A DNA stretch of 64,000 nucleotides, taken from JAMQPK01 sp963761975 (GTDB lineage: Bacteria > Acidobacteriota > Vicinamibacteria > Vicinamibacterales > JAMQPK01). Below the pieces are notes generated by a model. That model ran no database searches and had not been told where the DNA came from. It was given only the letters and a program-made list of their open reading frames with translations. Numbering within the stretch: the first letter of the stretch is position 1; every line of letters starts with the position of its first letter. The stretch spans positions 2,052,871-2,116,870 of the forward strand of contig CAVXIR010000004.1 of NCBI GenBank assembly GCA_963761975.1, in the 5' to 3' direction. Below are positions 1-7,788 of this stretch, piece after piece. Position numbers and translations under genes: made by a program.

Positions 1-306
1 CACCCATCGCGTTGCGACTTTGTTCTCTTCGCCAAACTCGTCCTCGAGCGTAAAGTGCAGATCCGGAAATGCAGCACGCAGGCTGGCAACGACCTTGCGG
101 AATGCGTCGATGCCACGCACCACAGCGGGTGGATTGCGAAACACCACGTCGGGCGCCATGATCGCATCGAACGCATCGAGATCGCCCTTGTTGAGGATTT
201 CGAAATAGCGGCGCGCCATCGTCTTGTTGTCGCGAGCCGCTGACTGCGCGCCGACGTCTGGTGCAATCACGAACATCGTCAGAACCGACAGCAATGCGAG
301 CCTCAT
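1..306 (-). CDS. secreted SnoaL/NTF2-like polyketide-cyclase-type protein, 3' end outside window
   Basis: The 102 visible residues start with a signal peptide ending near AQS (residues 1-22), then the pattern of a SnoaL-like ester cyclase: a helix with ARRYFEILNKGD, then APDVVFRNPP and a strand with FPDLHFTLED. Members are small alpha+beta barrels that bind hydrophobic ligands; many have no known substrate. A GGAGG lies about 11 bases before the ATG. The gene runs off the left edge, so length and C-terminus are unknown. It follows the beta-barrel gene after only 18 bases and is probably co-transcribed with it. Confidence 0.75.
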   Translation of the reverse strand, partial: MRLALLSVLTMFVIAPDVGAQSAARDNKTMARRYFEILNKGDLDAFDAIMAPDVVFRNPPAVVRGIDAFRKVVASLRAAFPDLHFTLEDEFGEENKVATRWV

Positions 307-324
307 CGTGCGTGCCTCCTCAAT

Positions 325-954
325 TCACAAACGGCGGATCACCGATAGCCGTGCGCCACGATACGTTTCACGCCTGAAACTCTGCTCGATGAGCGTCGCC
401 TTGAAGAACCATGGCCGATTGGTTGTCGTGGTGAAATGCAGCCCGATGTCGCGCGTCAGATACTGGGCACGTTCGGCCGGCCCGCCGCCGAATGCGTACG
501 ACTCTGCCACGAAACCGAACCCGACGAACGGCTGGACGGCGTACCGGCTGGTCAGCTCGAACTTCTTATAGACCGCCGTGCCGAGCTGAATGTACTTTCC
601 CGAGTCGCCTTCGGTAGCATAGTCGTCCAAAAATATCTGGCCGCTGAAGCCCAGGGTGACCGGCGCGCCATCCTGTTCCTTCACGGCAAACAACCGCACG
701 AACGGCGCGTACTCGTTGAACGTCGACTTCGATCCATCGTCGAACGTATACGTATAGCGCGCGATCATGAGGCCGACATCGAGACGGCTCGTGAGGGTGC
801 CGCTGGCAAGAAATTCCACTCCCTTGGACGAGGGCCCCACCGACCAGGCCACGCTCCCTTCCACGGCGCGCTCACCGTCGTTCAGGTAGAGGCTCTGAGC
901 GCAAAGCGGAACGGCGGCCGTCATCATGACAAGCAGAAGCCATGCACTTCGCAT
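325..954 (-). CDS. predicted outer-membrane beta-barrel-like exported protein
   Basis: The 209-residue product has a signal peptide (about 1-19, cleavage near LCAQS) and then alternating polar and hydrophobic strands rich in Gly, Tyr and Phe (for example GLMIARYTYTF, YAPFVRLFAV, FVGFGFVAES), ending in strands with aromatic residues. This is the look of a small outer-membrane beta-barrel of 8-10 strands, but I do not recognise the family. A GAGGAG ribosome site sits 8 bases before the ATG. It lies upstream of the SnoaL-like gene on the same strand. Localisation is inferred from sequence character only. Confidence 0.7.
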   Translation of the reverse strand: MRSAWLLLVMMTAAVPLCAQSLYLNDGERAVEGSVAWSVGPSSKGVEFLASGTLTSRLDVGLMIARYTYTFDDGSKSTFNEYAPFVRLFAVKEQDGAPVTLGFSGQIFLDDYATEGDSGKYIQLGTAVYKKFELTSRYAVQPFVGFGFVAESYAFGGGPAERAQYLTRDIGLHFTTTTNRPWFFKATLIEQSFRRETYRGARLSVIRRL

Positions 955-968
955 TCGTGCGCTCCTCG

Positions 969-1601
969 TTATCGGCTCACCGCGAGCCTAACTCCAAGAC
1001 CGACAAACAGCGCTCCGGTCGCGCGCTTCAAAAGCAGACCGGACGTCTGGCGGGTTCGAAGACGGCGGCTCATTGCTGCCGCCGACCAGACCAGAAACAC
1101 GCACCACAGCGTCCCGTTGAAAATGAAAACCCCGCCGAGAAAGAGCAGCGACACCATTCGAGATTCGGACTGAGGTGCGACGAACTGCGGGAGAAACGCT
1201 AGAAAGAACAGTGCCACCTTCGGGTTCAGCACGTTGGTCAGCAGCCCCGCCCGAAATACGGACCAGTCGCTCTCATGTGAAAACTCCTGTGCCACACCGC
1301 CACGGTCTGGTTTCGCAAACAGCATCTGTGCACCCAGGTATCCCAGATACACCGCCCCGGCAATTTTCACCACCGCGAACGCATGTGCCGATGTGGCGAG
1401 GATCGCGGACAAGCCGAACGCGGCCGCCAGCGTGTGCACGACGCTGCCGCAGACGATGCCCAGGACGGAGAGGAGGCCGGTTCGGCGTCCCTGTGACACG
1501 CTGCGACCGACGATGTACAGCGTGTCTTGTCCGGGTGTGATGTTCAGCAGAATACCGCTGAGCACAAACAGCTCGAGATGCTGGGTTCCGAACAGAGTCA
1601 C
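969..1601 (-). CDS. LysE/RhtB family amino-acid exporter
   Basis: This 210-residue inner-membrane protein has five to six hydrophobic segments. The N-terminal family signature is present: LNITPGQDTLYIVGRS near residues 19-34 corresponds to the TPGPD motif of LysE/RhtB exporters, followed by G-rich GLLSVLGIVCGS. A second half with VLNPKVALFFLAFLPQFV matches the conserved NPK segment. The family exports amino acids such as lysine, threonine or homoserine lactone; the substrate here cannot be told. Its ATG overlaps the stop of the NUDIX gene by four bases, so the two are probably translationally coupled. Confidence 0.88.
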   Translation of the reverse strand: MTLFGTQHLELFVLSGILLNITPGQDTLYIVGRSVSQGRRTGLLSVLGIVCGSVVHTLAAAFGLSAILATSAHAFAVVKIAGAVYLGYLGAQMLFAKPDRGGVAQEFSHESDWSVFRAGLLTNVLNPKVALFFLAFLPQFVAPQSESRMVSLLFLGGVFIFNGTLWCVFLVWSAAAMSRRLRTRQTSGLLLKRATGALFVGLGVRLAVSR

Positions 1602-2017
1602 CGCCCCCGCTTTCTCCCCCCCAGCCTCGCGGTTACATCTCCGAGCAGCGAGCTCACAGGATGGTTCTTCAATTTTGCAAACGCCTCATCGAGCGACATC
1701 CATCTGCGCTCGCGGAATTGGGACTCCTGCCACTTGTCTTCCTCGCCGTTGACCGCCATCAGAAACACGGCAACGGTCAGGTCGAGGTTCCACTTGGTGT
1801 ACTTGTACGATCCAATCGAATTTCCGACGAGGCGGCCCCGCAGCCCCGCTTCCTCCCACGCTTCCTTCAGCGCTGCCCGCTGAGCTGTTTCGCCGGGGTC
1901 GACGAACCCCTTCGGAATTTTCCACCTCTTTCGCCCCATGTTTCGGATCAGGCAAATCTCGATGGAATCGCGTGTCCGACGAAACGGAATAACACCTGCC
2001 TGATCGCGCGCGCTCAT
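1598..2017 (-). CDS. NUDIX hydrolase
   Basis: The NUDIX box is clear: G-x5-E in GFVDPGE, then KEAWEEAGL, with Lys in place of the usual Arg of REUxEE. NUDIX enzymes split nucleoside diphosphates linked to another group, using the box glutamates to hold Mg2+. I chose the ATG at 2017 (139 residues, MSARDQAG), because a longer reading back to 2062 would overlap the divergent pssA start. The flanking R-KRWKIPKG pattern recalls the diadenosine-polyphosphate/diphosphoinositol branch, but the substrate is not determined. It is divergent from pssA with only about 22 bases between starts. Confidence 0.9.
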   Translation of the reverse strand: MSARDQAGVIPFRRTRDSIEICLIRNMGRKRWKIPKGFVDPGETAQRAALKEAWEEAGLRGRLVGNSIGSYKYTKWNLDLTVAVFLMAVNGEEDKWQESQFRERRWMSLDEAFAKLKNHPVSSLLGDVTARLGGRKRGR

Positions 2018-2039
2018 CGGTTGCGGTACTCTAACAGTT

Positions 2040-2669
2040 ATGAATGTCGGCGGCCGCCACATGTCGATGCTGCGGTCCTACACTGCGGCAGACGCCCTCA
2101 CGATCGGCAATGCCGCCTGCGGCACGATCGCCATCTTCCTGTGCCTGGATTACATCGCCGCCGACAACCGCCGGTTCCTCTGGACGGCGTTCCTCCTCCT
2201 GCCGCTCGCATTGGTGTGCGATGTCCTCGACGGCTACGTCGCGCGTCTCGATCGCAGACGCCAGTCCGTGCTCGGCGCCGATCTCGACTCGCTGGCTGAC
2301 GTCATCTCGTTCGGCGTGGCGCCGGCGGTGCTCGGCTTTACGCTCGGCCTGCGCGGCGGTTGGGACATGGTCATCCTGACGTACTTCGTCATCTGCGGCG
2401 TGAGCCGTCTGGCGCGCTTCAACGTGACGGCTGCCGCGCTCGCCGACAAGGAGACCGGCAAGGTCAAATATTTCGAAGGCACACCGATCCCGACAAGCAT
2501 TCTGATCGTTCTGTTGCTCGGCGTGGCGTTGTTCCTTGGGCGCATCGACGATCGTCTCTGGTTCGGCACTATCCTGCTTGGCCCCGCCGAGCTTCACCCG
2601 CTGGCGCTCATCTACGGCATCAGCGGCAGCGCGATGATCAGCGCGACGCTCAGAATTCCCAAGCCGTAA
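2040..2669 (+). CDS. pssA: CDP-diacylglycerol-serine O-phosphatidyltransferase (PssA type)
   Basis: This integral membrane enzyme carries the CDP-alcohol phosphotransferase signature D-x2-DG-x2-AR-x9-G-x3-D-x3-D, read as DVLDGYVAR then GADLDSLAD. It is followed by a Ser/Gly-rich half (SRLARFN, EGTPIPTS) typical of bacterial type II phosphatidylserine synthases. It would make phosphatidylserine from CDP-diacylglycerol and serine at the inner membrane. At 209 residues it is short for the family but complete. No Shine-Dalgarno is visible before 2040; TACTCT seven bases upstream could be a -10 box of a leaderless transcript. An internal ATG at 2061 is an alternative start. Confidence 0.85.
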   Translation: MNVGGRHMSMLRSYTAADALTIGNAACGTIAIFLCLDYIAADNRRFLWTAFLLLPLALVCDVLDGYVARLDRRRQSVLGADLDSLADVISFGVAPAVLGFTLGLRGGWDMVILTYFVICGVSRLARFNVTAAALADKETGKVKYFEGTPIPTSILIVLLLGVALFLGRIDDRLWFGTILLGPAELHPLALIYGISGSAMISATLRIPKP

Positions 2670-2991
2670 GGGACAGAGTCGTCGAGTCGAAAGAGTCAGG
2701 GAGTCCGAAGAGTCGTGGAGTCAAAAGAGTCTGGGAGTCAAGAGAGTCGCGCAGTCGAACGCGTCTGCGAGTCCAAAAGAGTCGGACAGCAGAATTCGGA
2801 AGTCGAACTGGATTCGACCACCGACTCGCTCGATTCAAGAGATTCGCCTGACCCTCTGGCCGCCGGACTCCGTTAACTCCGAAGGCTCTATAGACTCCGT
2901 AGACTCCTGGACTCTTCAGACTCTTCAGACTCTTCGGACTCTTTGGACTCTTTGGACTCGAAGACTCCCCCAGACTCCGTCGACTCCTCAG
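2670..2991. repeat. mirrored GAGTC/GACTC intergenic array
   Basis: The whole 322-base gap between two convergent genes consists of degenerate copies of GAGTC spaced by about 3-4 bases. The left half shows GAGTC on the plus strand, immediately after the pssA stop. The right half shows GACTC, so the cupin gene, read from the other side, also runs into GAGTC. The two halves are thus loosely self-complementary and could fold into a long imperfect hairpin. No gene is seen here. GAGTC fits GANTC, but the spacing pattern rather than methylation is what stands out. Confidence 0.85.
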
Positions 2992-3393
2992 TCACTTCTT
3001 GACGAAGATCTCAACGATGGTGACTGGGGATTTGCCCAGGTTTTTGAAGCCGTGGCGTGTGCCGCCCTTCACGAACTGCGCCTGCCACGCCGCCATCTGG
3101 GCGGGCTGCTCGCCGTCGAGTTCGAACTGCATCCCCGCCGAAGTCGGAATGAACAAGTGATATTGCATGTCATCATGCGTGTGGACGTTGCGCACGCCGT
3201 TGGGCGCAACGTCGACTCGCAGGACGCGAATCTCGTCGCGATTGATGAGCGCGGCGTTGCTGACGCCCGTGCCCGACGCTGCCGCGATGGGATTGAGCAC
3301 CAGGGCGCCCGCCGTTCCCGGAGTCTGGGCAACGGCCGATCCGATCCAAAGCAAAGCCACGACCAGCGCCGATGCGAATTGCAGTCTGAGCAT
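2992..3393 (-). CDS. secreted single-domain cupin protein
   Basis: The protein has 133 residues with a signal peptide (1-22). A compact cupin barrel follows: the first motif has His71, His73 and His79 (HTHDDMQYH) and the second motif has His114 (TRHGFKNLG). These residues would bind one divalent metal. The substrate is unknown; such small exported cupins are frequent in soil bacteria. GGAGG sits 7 bases before the ATG. The stop lies at the edge of the GAGTC array. Confidence 0.82.
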   Translation of the reverse strand: MLRLQFASALVVALLWIGSAVAQTPGTAGALVLNPIAAASGTGVSNAALINRDEIRVLRVDVAPNGVRNVHTHDDMQYHLFIPTSAGMQFELDGEQPAQMAAWQAQFVKGGTRHGFKNLGKSPVTIVEIFVKK

Positions 3394-3422
3394 GGTGACA
3401 CCTCCAGCTGTCTAACTCTACA

Positions 3423-3962
3423 CTAGCGGAGCAGATCGGCAATCTCGCGCAGGCCGGCCGTCTCGGCCATTTCGCGCGGCGTTTCGCAGTCGTCGATGCG
3501 CGTCGGCAGCGAGGCATCGGCGCCAGCGCTCAACAGCACGCTTATCGCATCGGCGTTCCGTTCGGCGACCGCCATATGTAAAGGCGTGTAGTCGTTGATA
3601 CCGCGCTGATTCGGGTCCGCGCCGAACGACAGCAACAGCCGAACAATCTCGACGACGTCGGGACGGCCCGGCGACCCGGGTTGCGGCCGGCTGCACGACA
3701 GCGCGGCGATGAGCGGCGGAAAACCCGCATGGTCGGTTGGATTCGGATCGGCGCCAATTTCCAGCAGCGTGCGGATGAACGCGAGCGGGCTGTGATAGAT
3801 GGCGTACTCGAGGCACGGTCCGATTGTCAGCGGCATCGGGCCGTTCGGGACGTTGCCGGGATCCTCAACTGCCGCTCGGAGCGCCTCCAGGTTTCCCTCT
3901 CGAAACGCCGCGTCGATTGTTCGAAATCGCTCGTGTTCCCTGCAGCGCTCGTCGTCCAGCAT
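3423..3962 (-). CDS. ankyrin-repeat protein
   Basis: The roughly 179-residue protein is built of ankyrin repeats: helix-turn-helix units with LLEIGADPNPTDHAGFPPL, LLLSFGADPN...YTPLHMAV and LLSAGADASLP. There is no signal peptide, so it is probably cytoplasmic and protein-binding. I chose the ATG at 3962; a GTG at 3971 would place the start inside the ACTTCTT array. The partner is unknown and no neighbouring effector is obvious. Confidence 0.8.
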   Translation of the reverse strand: MLDDERCREHERFRTIDAAFREGNLEALRAAVEDPGNVPNGPMPLTIGPCLEYAIYHSPLAFIRTLLEIGADPNPTDHAGFPPLIAALSCSRPQPGSPGRPDVVEIVRLLLSFGADPNQRGINDYTPLHMAVAERNADAISVLLSAGADASLPTRIDDCETPREMAETAGLREIADLLR

Positions 3963-3966
3963 CCAC

Positions 3967-4012
3967 GTCACTTCTTACTTTTTACTTCTTACTTTTTACT
4001 TGTTACTTCTTG
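3967..4012. repeat. ACTTCTT-type short tandem array
   Basis: About six degenerate copies of a 7-8 base word (acttctt, actttttact) lie directly after the stop of the metallo-beta-lactamase-fold gene, in sense orientation AAGTAAGAAG. The stop codon itself (TAA in AGTAA) belongs to the array. The array fills the gap up to the ankyrin gene start. Confidence 0.75.
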
Positions 4013-5037
4013 CTTCCCCAGGCCGTCCTTTCCAGTCCCAACTGCGCAGCCCTGGCGCAACCTTGCAGCACCTGAAAGTACCGTTGCACGCCGTCGGCGC
4101 CCACATCGTACGGATGCGGTCCATCGCCCCGTCCGGCGAGCATGCGGTTCTTGTTCACAGCGTTGTCGAACTCCGAGTGGTTCGAAAGGATCACGGTCGC
4201 ACCGGTCTCGGCTGCCTTGGCAGCCATTTTCTTTTGCGAGTCGATGTAAGTCTGAAAATTCCTGATGCCGGGATCCGGCGTGTTGTTCACGAAGTTGAAA
4301 GCCGTTCCCCCCGAATACGCGATGTTCACCGGTTTGCCACGATCGAGCACGGTAAACGTGTACGAGAGCGTGCCTGGCGTGTGGCCGGGCGTCAGCCAGG
4401 TCGTCACGGTCTGGCCGCCGAGCGTGATCTTCATCCCATCGGTCGCCACGATATTCCGCTTCGGCGCCATCGTCTTGTAGCGATTCGGGAACTTCTCCAC
4501 GGAATCCCAGTCGGGCCCGCCCATTACCACTCGGGCACTGAATTGCGTCTGCAGTATCTCGGCGCCGCCGATGTGGTCGCCATGCGCGTGCGAGATGATG
4601 ACGTACTTGATGCTCGCCGGATCGAGCCCGAGCTTCTTCAGCCCACCGACAATCAATTCCCGTGAGTTGTACGGATAGATCGTGTCGATGAGAATGATGC
4701 CGTCGCTCGTCGTCAACGCCCACGCCGAGTGAACCTTGCCGCCGACGAAGTACAGATTGTCGAACACCTTCGCCGGATCGGCGTACCACGTCGCGCGTGC
4801 GGGGGCACTCGCGGGCTTGGTCACAAATCCAGGCGCGGTATCGCTGGTATTCTCTCCACCGCTCTGGGGCAGCACGCACGTGCGCACGAGCGCTCCCGCG
4901 AAATCTTCTCCTGCCGCGGTCTTCGCGGATTGAATCGCGGCACGAATCTCGGCATCGAAATCACGTGACGGTGCCTGCTGCGCAACGGCGATGGCGCCGG
5001 CGCAGGAGATGGCCACGACGAGGAGGGTTGCCTTCAT
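4003..5037 (-). CDS. secreted metallo-beta-lactamase-fold hydrolase, subclass B3-like
   Basis: The 344-residue protein has a signal peptide (1-20) and the zinc motif His150-x-His152-x-Asp154-His155 (HAHGDH), then His219 (PGHTPG) and a late His in SNHSEFD. Order and spacing match periplasmic B3-like metallo-beta-lactamase-fold proteins. Whether it opens beta-lactams is not shown; many such enzymes in soil bacteria act on other esters or lactones. Its ATG overlaps the stop of the DinB gene (ATGA), indicating coupling. Confidence 0.85.
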   Translation of the reverse strand: MKATLLVVAISCAGAIAVAQQAPSRDFDAEIRAAIQSAKTAAGEDFAGALVRTCVLPQSGGENTSDTAPGFVTKPASAPARATWYADPAKVFDNLYFVGGKVHSAWALTTSDGIILIDTIYPYNSRELIVGGLKKLGLDPASIKYVIISHAHGDHIGGAEILQTQFSARVVMGGPDWDSVEKFPNRYKTMAPKRNIVATDGMKITLGGQTVTTWLTPGHTPGTLSYTFTVLDRGKPVNIAYSGGTAFNFVNNTPDPGIRNFQTYIDSQKKMAAKAAETGATVILSNHSEFDNAVNKNRMLAGRGDGPHPYDVGADGVQRYFQVLQGCARAAQLGLERTAWGSKK

Positions 5038-5525
5038 GTTGTGCTCCCTTCGCGAGGTCCGCGAGTCGCCTGATTGATCTGCCGGATGGCGCCGACGTGA
5101 TAGGCAAGGTGCGCGATGCTGCCAATCATGCCGTTCAATGCGATTTCATCGACGTCTCGCGGCCGGCCAAGGGCATCGAGCCAACGCACGGCCTCATCTC
5201 GAAGATCGGAGCGCAGCTGCCGCCATTCGCCCTCAGAGACCCGCGTCCTGCGCCAGCTCGCGGCCCAATCTGCACTTCCGAATGGATTCTCCCCCTGGCT
5301 CCAGCGGTTCATCAGCGATAGACCGTAGCGAAGATGATCGGCATGGGCGGCGATCGACGATCCTGTCGCAGTCAACGCCGACGCGTCTTCGGCTGACAGC
5401 TTCTCGAGCGACCGCAGCAGGCCTTCGTCGCCCCCATTGAGCATGTACCCGCTATCTTTCGCCGCGCCGTTCACCAGCTCTCCAAAAAGCGTCGAAAGTG
5501 TTCTGGCTATCTCGCTCGTGTTCAT
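5034..5525 (-). CDS. DinB-family four-helix protein
   Basis: This is a 163-residue four-helix DinB/YfiT-type protein: it has an early His in AAHADHLRYGLSLM and the late IAHLAYHVGAIRQI helix, giving the three-His metal site of the family. These proteins are cytoplasmic and some are thiol-dependent transferases; the role here is unknown. The reading frame stays open upstream through the CATCGTC array, giving a spurious MDDGRW-type extension. I place the start at the ATG at 5525 (MNTSEIAR). It overlaps the next gene by ATGA. Confidence 0.8.
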   Translation of the reverse strand: MNTSEIARTLSTLFGELVNGAAKDSGYMLNGGDEGLLRSLEKLSAEDASALTATGSSIAAHADHLRYGLSLMNRWSQGENPFGSADWAASWRRTRVSEGEWRQLRSDLRDEAVRWLDALGRPRDVDEIALNGMIGSIAHLAYHVGAIRQINQATRGPREGSTT

Positions 5526-5537
5526 CATCGTCTCGTC

Positions 5538-5646
5538 CATCGTCCATCGTCCATCGTCCATCGTCCATCGTCCATCGTCTTACGACTCGACTTGCGCCTT
5601 ACGACTCGACTTGCGCCTTACGACTTTCGACTTGCGACTTGCGACT
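5538..5646. repeat. CATCGTC heptamer array followed by ACTTGCG-type array
   Basis: Six perfect tandem copies of CATCGTC occupy 5538-5579. They are followed at once by degenerate CGACTTG/CGCCTTA words up to 5646. Together they fill the whole gap between the HpcH aldolase stop and the DinB start. Both word families recur elsewhere in the window. Confidence 0.9.
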
Positions 5647-6578
5647 TATTTTTCCGGCGGCACACCCAGATGAAACCGCGAATCGGCTGCGAGCGGATTG
5701 TTTCTCGAAAACCCTGCGTTCGCATTGCCCCAGAACTTCCCGGCCAAATATGTGGCATTGCGGACTCTGGTCTGCAAATCGAGATAACCGGCGCTCGTCG
5801 GCGGGAACCCCGAGAACGATTCGAAATCGGCGTTCCCGATGATGACGACGTCGACACCGGGTTGCGAGGCAATCTCGAGCGCATTTTTTACCGCTTCCTG
5901 CGTTTCGATCATCACGATGACGAGCATGTTGTCGTTGATCGTCGATCGGAAGGTCTTCGGCTTCTGGATGACGGGGCCCCAGATGCTGCCCGCCTGGCCG
6001 CCGCCCGTGCTGCGCCGCGCAATTGGCGGGAAGCGCGCGAACATCGCCACCGACCTCGCTTCGATCGCGTCGTCCACGGTCGGTACGATGATGCCGAGCA
6101 CGCCGACGTCCGCGGCGCGCTGCACATTCGTTTCGGTGGCATCTGGTATCCGAAGGATTGGCGTGGCTGCGGCGCGCGGACACGCCGCGATCATCTTCTC
6201 GACTTCATCGAAACGGAGCGTGGCGTGTTGCATCTCGAATCGCGAGAAGTCGTACTTCGCAGCACCCTCACAATAGGCCTTGATATCGAACTGCGTAATG
6301 GTCTGGCTGAAGACCTGTTTGCCCTCGAGCATTTTCTGTTTCGTGATGTTGTAGAGAGGTTGCGTTGGATCGTCCATGAACGCCTTGACCGCCCAACCCC
6401 ACGGGCGACCCGCATCGACGGGCGTCGGCGTCGCCTTGCCCGGCGCGCCGTTCGGTCCATGACCGGGCCCGGCCTGCCCATGGCCTCCAGCCTGCCCCTG
6501 TAGGGCCTGCGGCATTGCGAGCATCACTGCGACCAGCAAGCAGCCGGCCGCGATTAACCCTGCATGCGGTACCTTCAT
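5646..6578 (-). CDS. secreted HpcH/HpaI aldolase-citrate lyase family protein (copy 1)
   Basis: The 310-residue protein has a signal peptide (about 1-29), a Gly/Pro-rich linker and then a TIM-barrel of the HpcH/HpaI type. Visible motifs are FEMQHATLRFDEVEKMI, VPTVDDAIEAR, VMIETQEAV and GVDVVIIGNADFESFSG, which supply the metal-binding acid residues. Cytoplasmic members cleave 2-keto-3-deoxy acids; an exported version with this N-terminus is unusual. GGAGG seven bases before the ATG at 6578 fixes the start, although the frame stays open upstream. A paralogue lies at 47010-47984. Confidence 0.85.
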   Translation of the reverse strand: MKVPHAGLIAAGCLLVAVMLAMPQALQGQAGGHGQAGPGHGPNGAPGKATPTPVDAGRPWGWAVKAFMDDPTQPLYNITKQKMLEGKQVFSQTITQFDIKAYCEGAAKYDFSRFEMQHATLRFDEVEKMIAACPRAAATPILRIPDATETNVQRAADVGVLGIIVPTVDDAIEARSVAMFARFPPIARRSTGGGQAGSIWGPVIQKPKTFRSTINDNMLVIVMIETQEAVKNALEIASQPGVDVVIIGNADFESFSGFPPTSAGYLDLQTRVRNATYLAGKFWGNANAGFSRNNPLAADSRFHLGVPPEK

Positions 6579-6747
6579 CGCGCCTCCAAGTTTGCAGTCA
6601 CGATCGACGAGTAAAGGCGCGCAGTCTAGCACGCTCCGCCCTTCGCGCTGCTTCGCTGATCGCTTCGGCGTGACAGGCGCCTTCGCGCCGTTGGCAGATC
6701 GCTGACGGACAAGCAGCCTGCGCGGCGCGTAACGACGGCAGGACACG

Positions 6748-7233
6748 CTACTGGTATCGCATTGCGGGCAAACCGCAATACTTCCTTAGAATCGACAACT
6801 GACCGATGTGGTAGCTGTCGTGCTGCACGAGGAAGGTCAGCGTGGCGAGCAGCGTGCCGTTGGCGAGCGGAAAACGGACGTTCGAGGGGCCGTCCCAATC
6901 AGCAGCCGTCATCACCGCCAGGCGGTCTTTCAGGAGGTGCGCCGCCAGCGTCCAGGCTGCCTGAATTTCGCTCAGAGCCGGCAGCGTGTCGAGATCGTCG
7001 AGTCCTTTCTGGCCATCGAGATACGGCGCGAGCGGGTCTTGGTGATCAACACCGAGCACCTTCAGCAGATAGAAGCGCGAATTCGTGAGATGCGCCGCCA
7101 CGAACGCCGCATTGTTGGTCCCGCTCGACGGCCTCAGCGCTGCCTGTTCATCGTTGAGGTTGTCGAGGCAATTGCGGAACAGCACGGTGTTCAGGCGGAG
7201 AATCTCGGCAAGCGACACGACTCTCGGATCCAT
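6748..7233 (-). CDS. DinB-family protein
   Basis: This 161-residue DinB-like four-helix protein has FVAAHLTNSRFYLLKVLG near the first metal His and the terminal motif VQHDSYHIGQLSILRK, with the paired His of the family. It has no signal peptide. AAGGAG lies 7 bases before the ATG. It is distinct in sequence from the DinB protein 1.2 kb downstream. Function unknown beyond a probable divalent metal site. Confidence 0.85.
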   Translation of the reverse strand: MDPRVVSLAEILRLNTVLFRNCLDNLNDEQAALRPSSGTNNAAFVAAHLTNSRFYLLKVLGVDHQDPLAPYLDGQKGLDDLDTLPALSEIQAAWTLAAHLLKDRLAVMTAADWDGPSNVRFPLANGTLLATLTFLVQHDSYHIGQLSILRKYCGLPAMRYQ

Positions 7234-7281
7234 TTGTTCACTCCTTCATTAGTCGCGGGGCCCCAACACCCGCTCCGTCAC

Positions 7282-7788
7282 TTACCACGAGCGAGCCATG
7301 AAGCGGCCTCCCTTTCCCGAGAGCACCTGCAGAGCACGGGCAACGTTGCGCTCGCGGGCGTCTGCCGACTTGAGCCATGAGAAGTAGCGGAGGATTTCCT
7401 TCTTGCGGCTCGGAATCAGCGCATGCCAGGCCTCCAAGGCTTTGGCGTTCCGCGAAAGCGGCACACGAAACCACTTGGGCATCGGATGCATCGGGCCATT
7501 GCGATACGCGGCGTCGAATGCAACCTCGACGTTCACGAGATCGCCGACCTTCGTGTGCGATGCCCGGCGCACATCCCCATGAAGATAGAGGTAGAAGGCG
7601 CCGGTGCCCGCGGGCATCATGTTGATGCGCCACGGCTTTTTTTTCGGCTCGCCGTTCACCCTCACGAGCACCGGCAGCGGCCGGCGCCAGTCCGGTTTCA
7701 GCCGTCGCGCGCGGGCCGCGCCCACATCGACATACGGGTTGCCATCCCGTATCTTGATGCGCGCACGAAAGCGATGCGCATCGCTCAC
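7282..7788 (-). CDS. YdeI/OmpD-associated-type protein with DUF1905-like barrel
   Basis: The 168-residue protein has an N-terminal DUF1905-like beta-barrel (RFRARIKIRDGNPYVDV..., VRVNGEPKKKPWRINMMP, GAFYLYLHGDVRR) and a C-terminal helical YdeI-type segment (AWHALIPSRKKEILRYFSWLKSA), which often ends such proteins. Its role is unknown; family members bind small ligands or protect against stress. Translation starts at a GTG whose GTGA overlaps the stop of the epimerase gene, the third overlap in this run. Confidence 0.8.
   Translation of the reverse strand: MSDAHRFRARIKIRDGNPYVDVGAARARRLKPDWRRPLPVLVRVNGEPKKKPWRINMMPAGTGAFYLYLHGDVRRASHTKVGDLVNVEVAFDAAYRNGPMHPMPKWFRVPLSRNAKALEAWHALIPSRKKEILRYFSWLKSADARERNVARALQVLSGKGGRFMARSW

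Noticed and set aside
2670..2991. GAGTC words as CcrM-type GANTC methylation sites
   Set aside because: The words form phased, strand-mirrored arrays; methylation sites would not need this spacing, and no CcrM-like gene is seen here.
5538..5579. Heptamer array considered as a CRISPR
   Set aside because: Unit is only 7 bases with no spacers, and there are no cas genes in the window.
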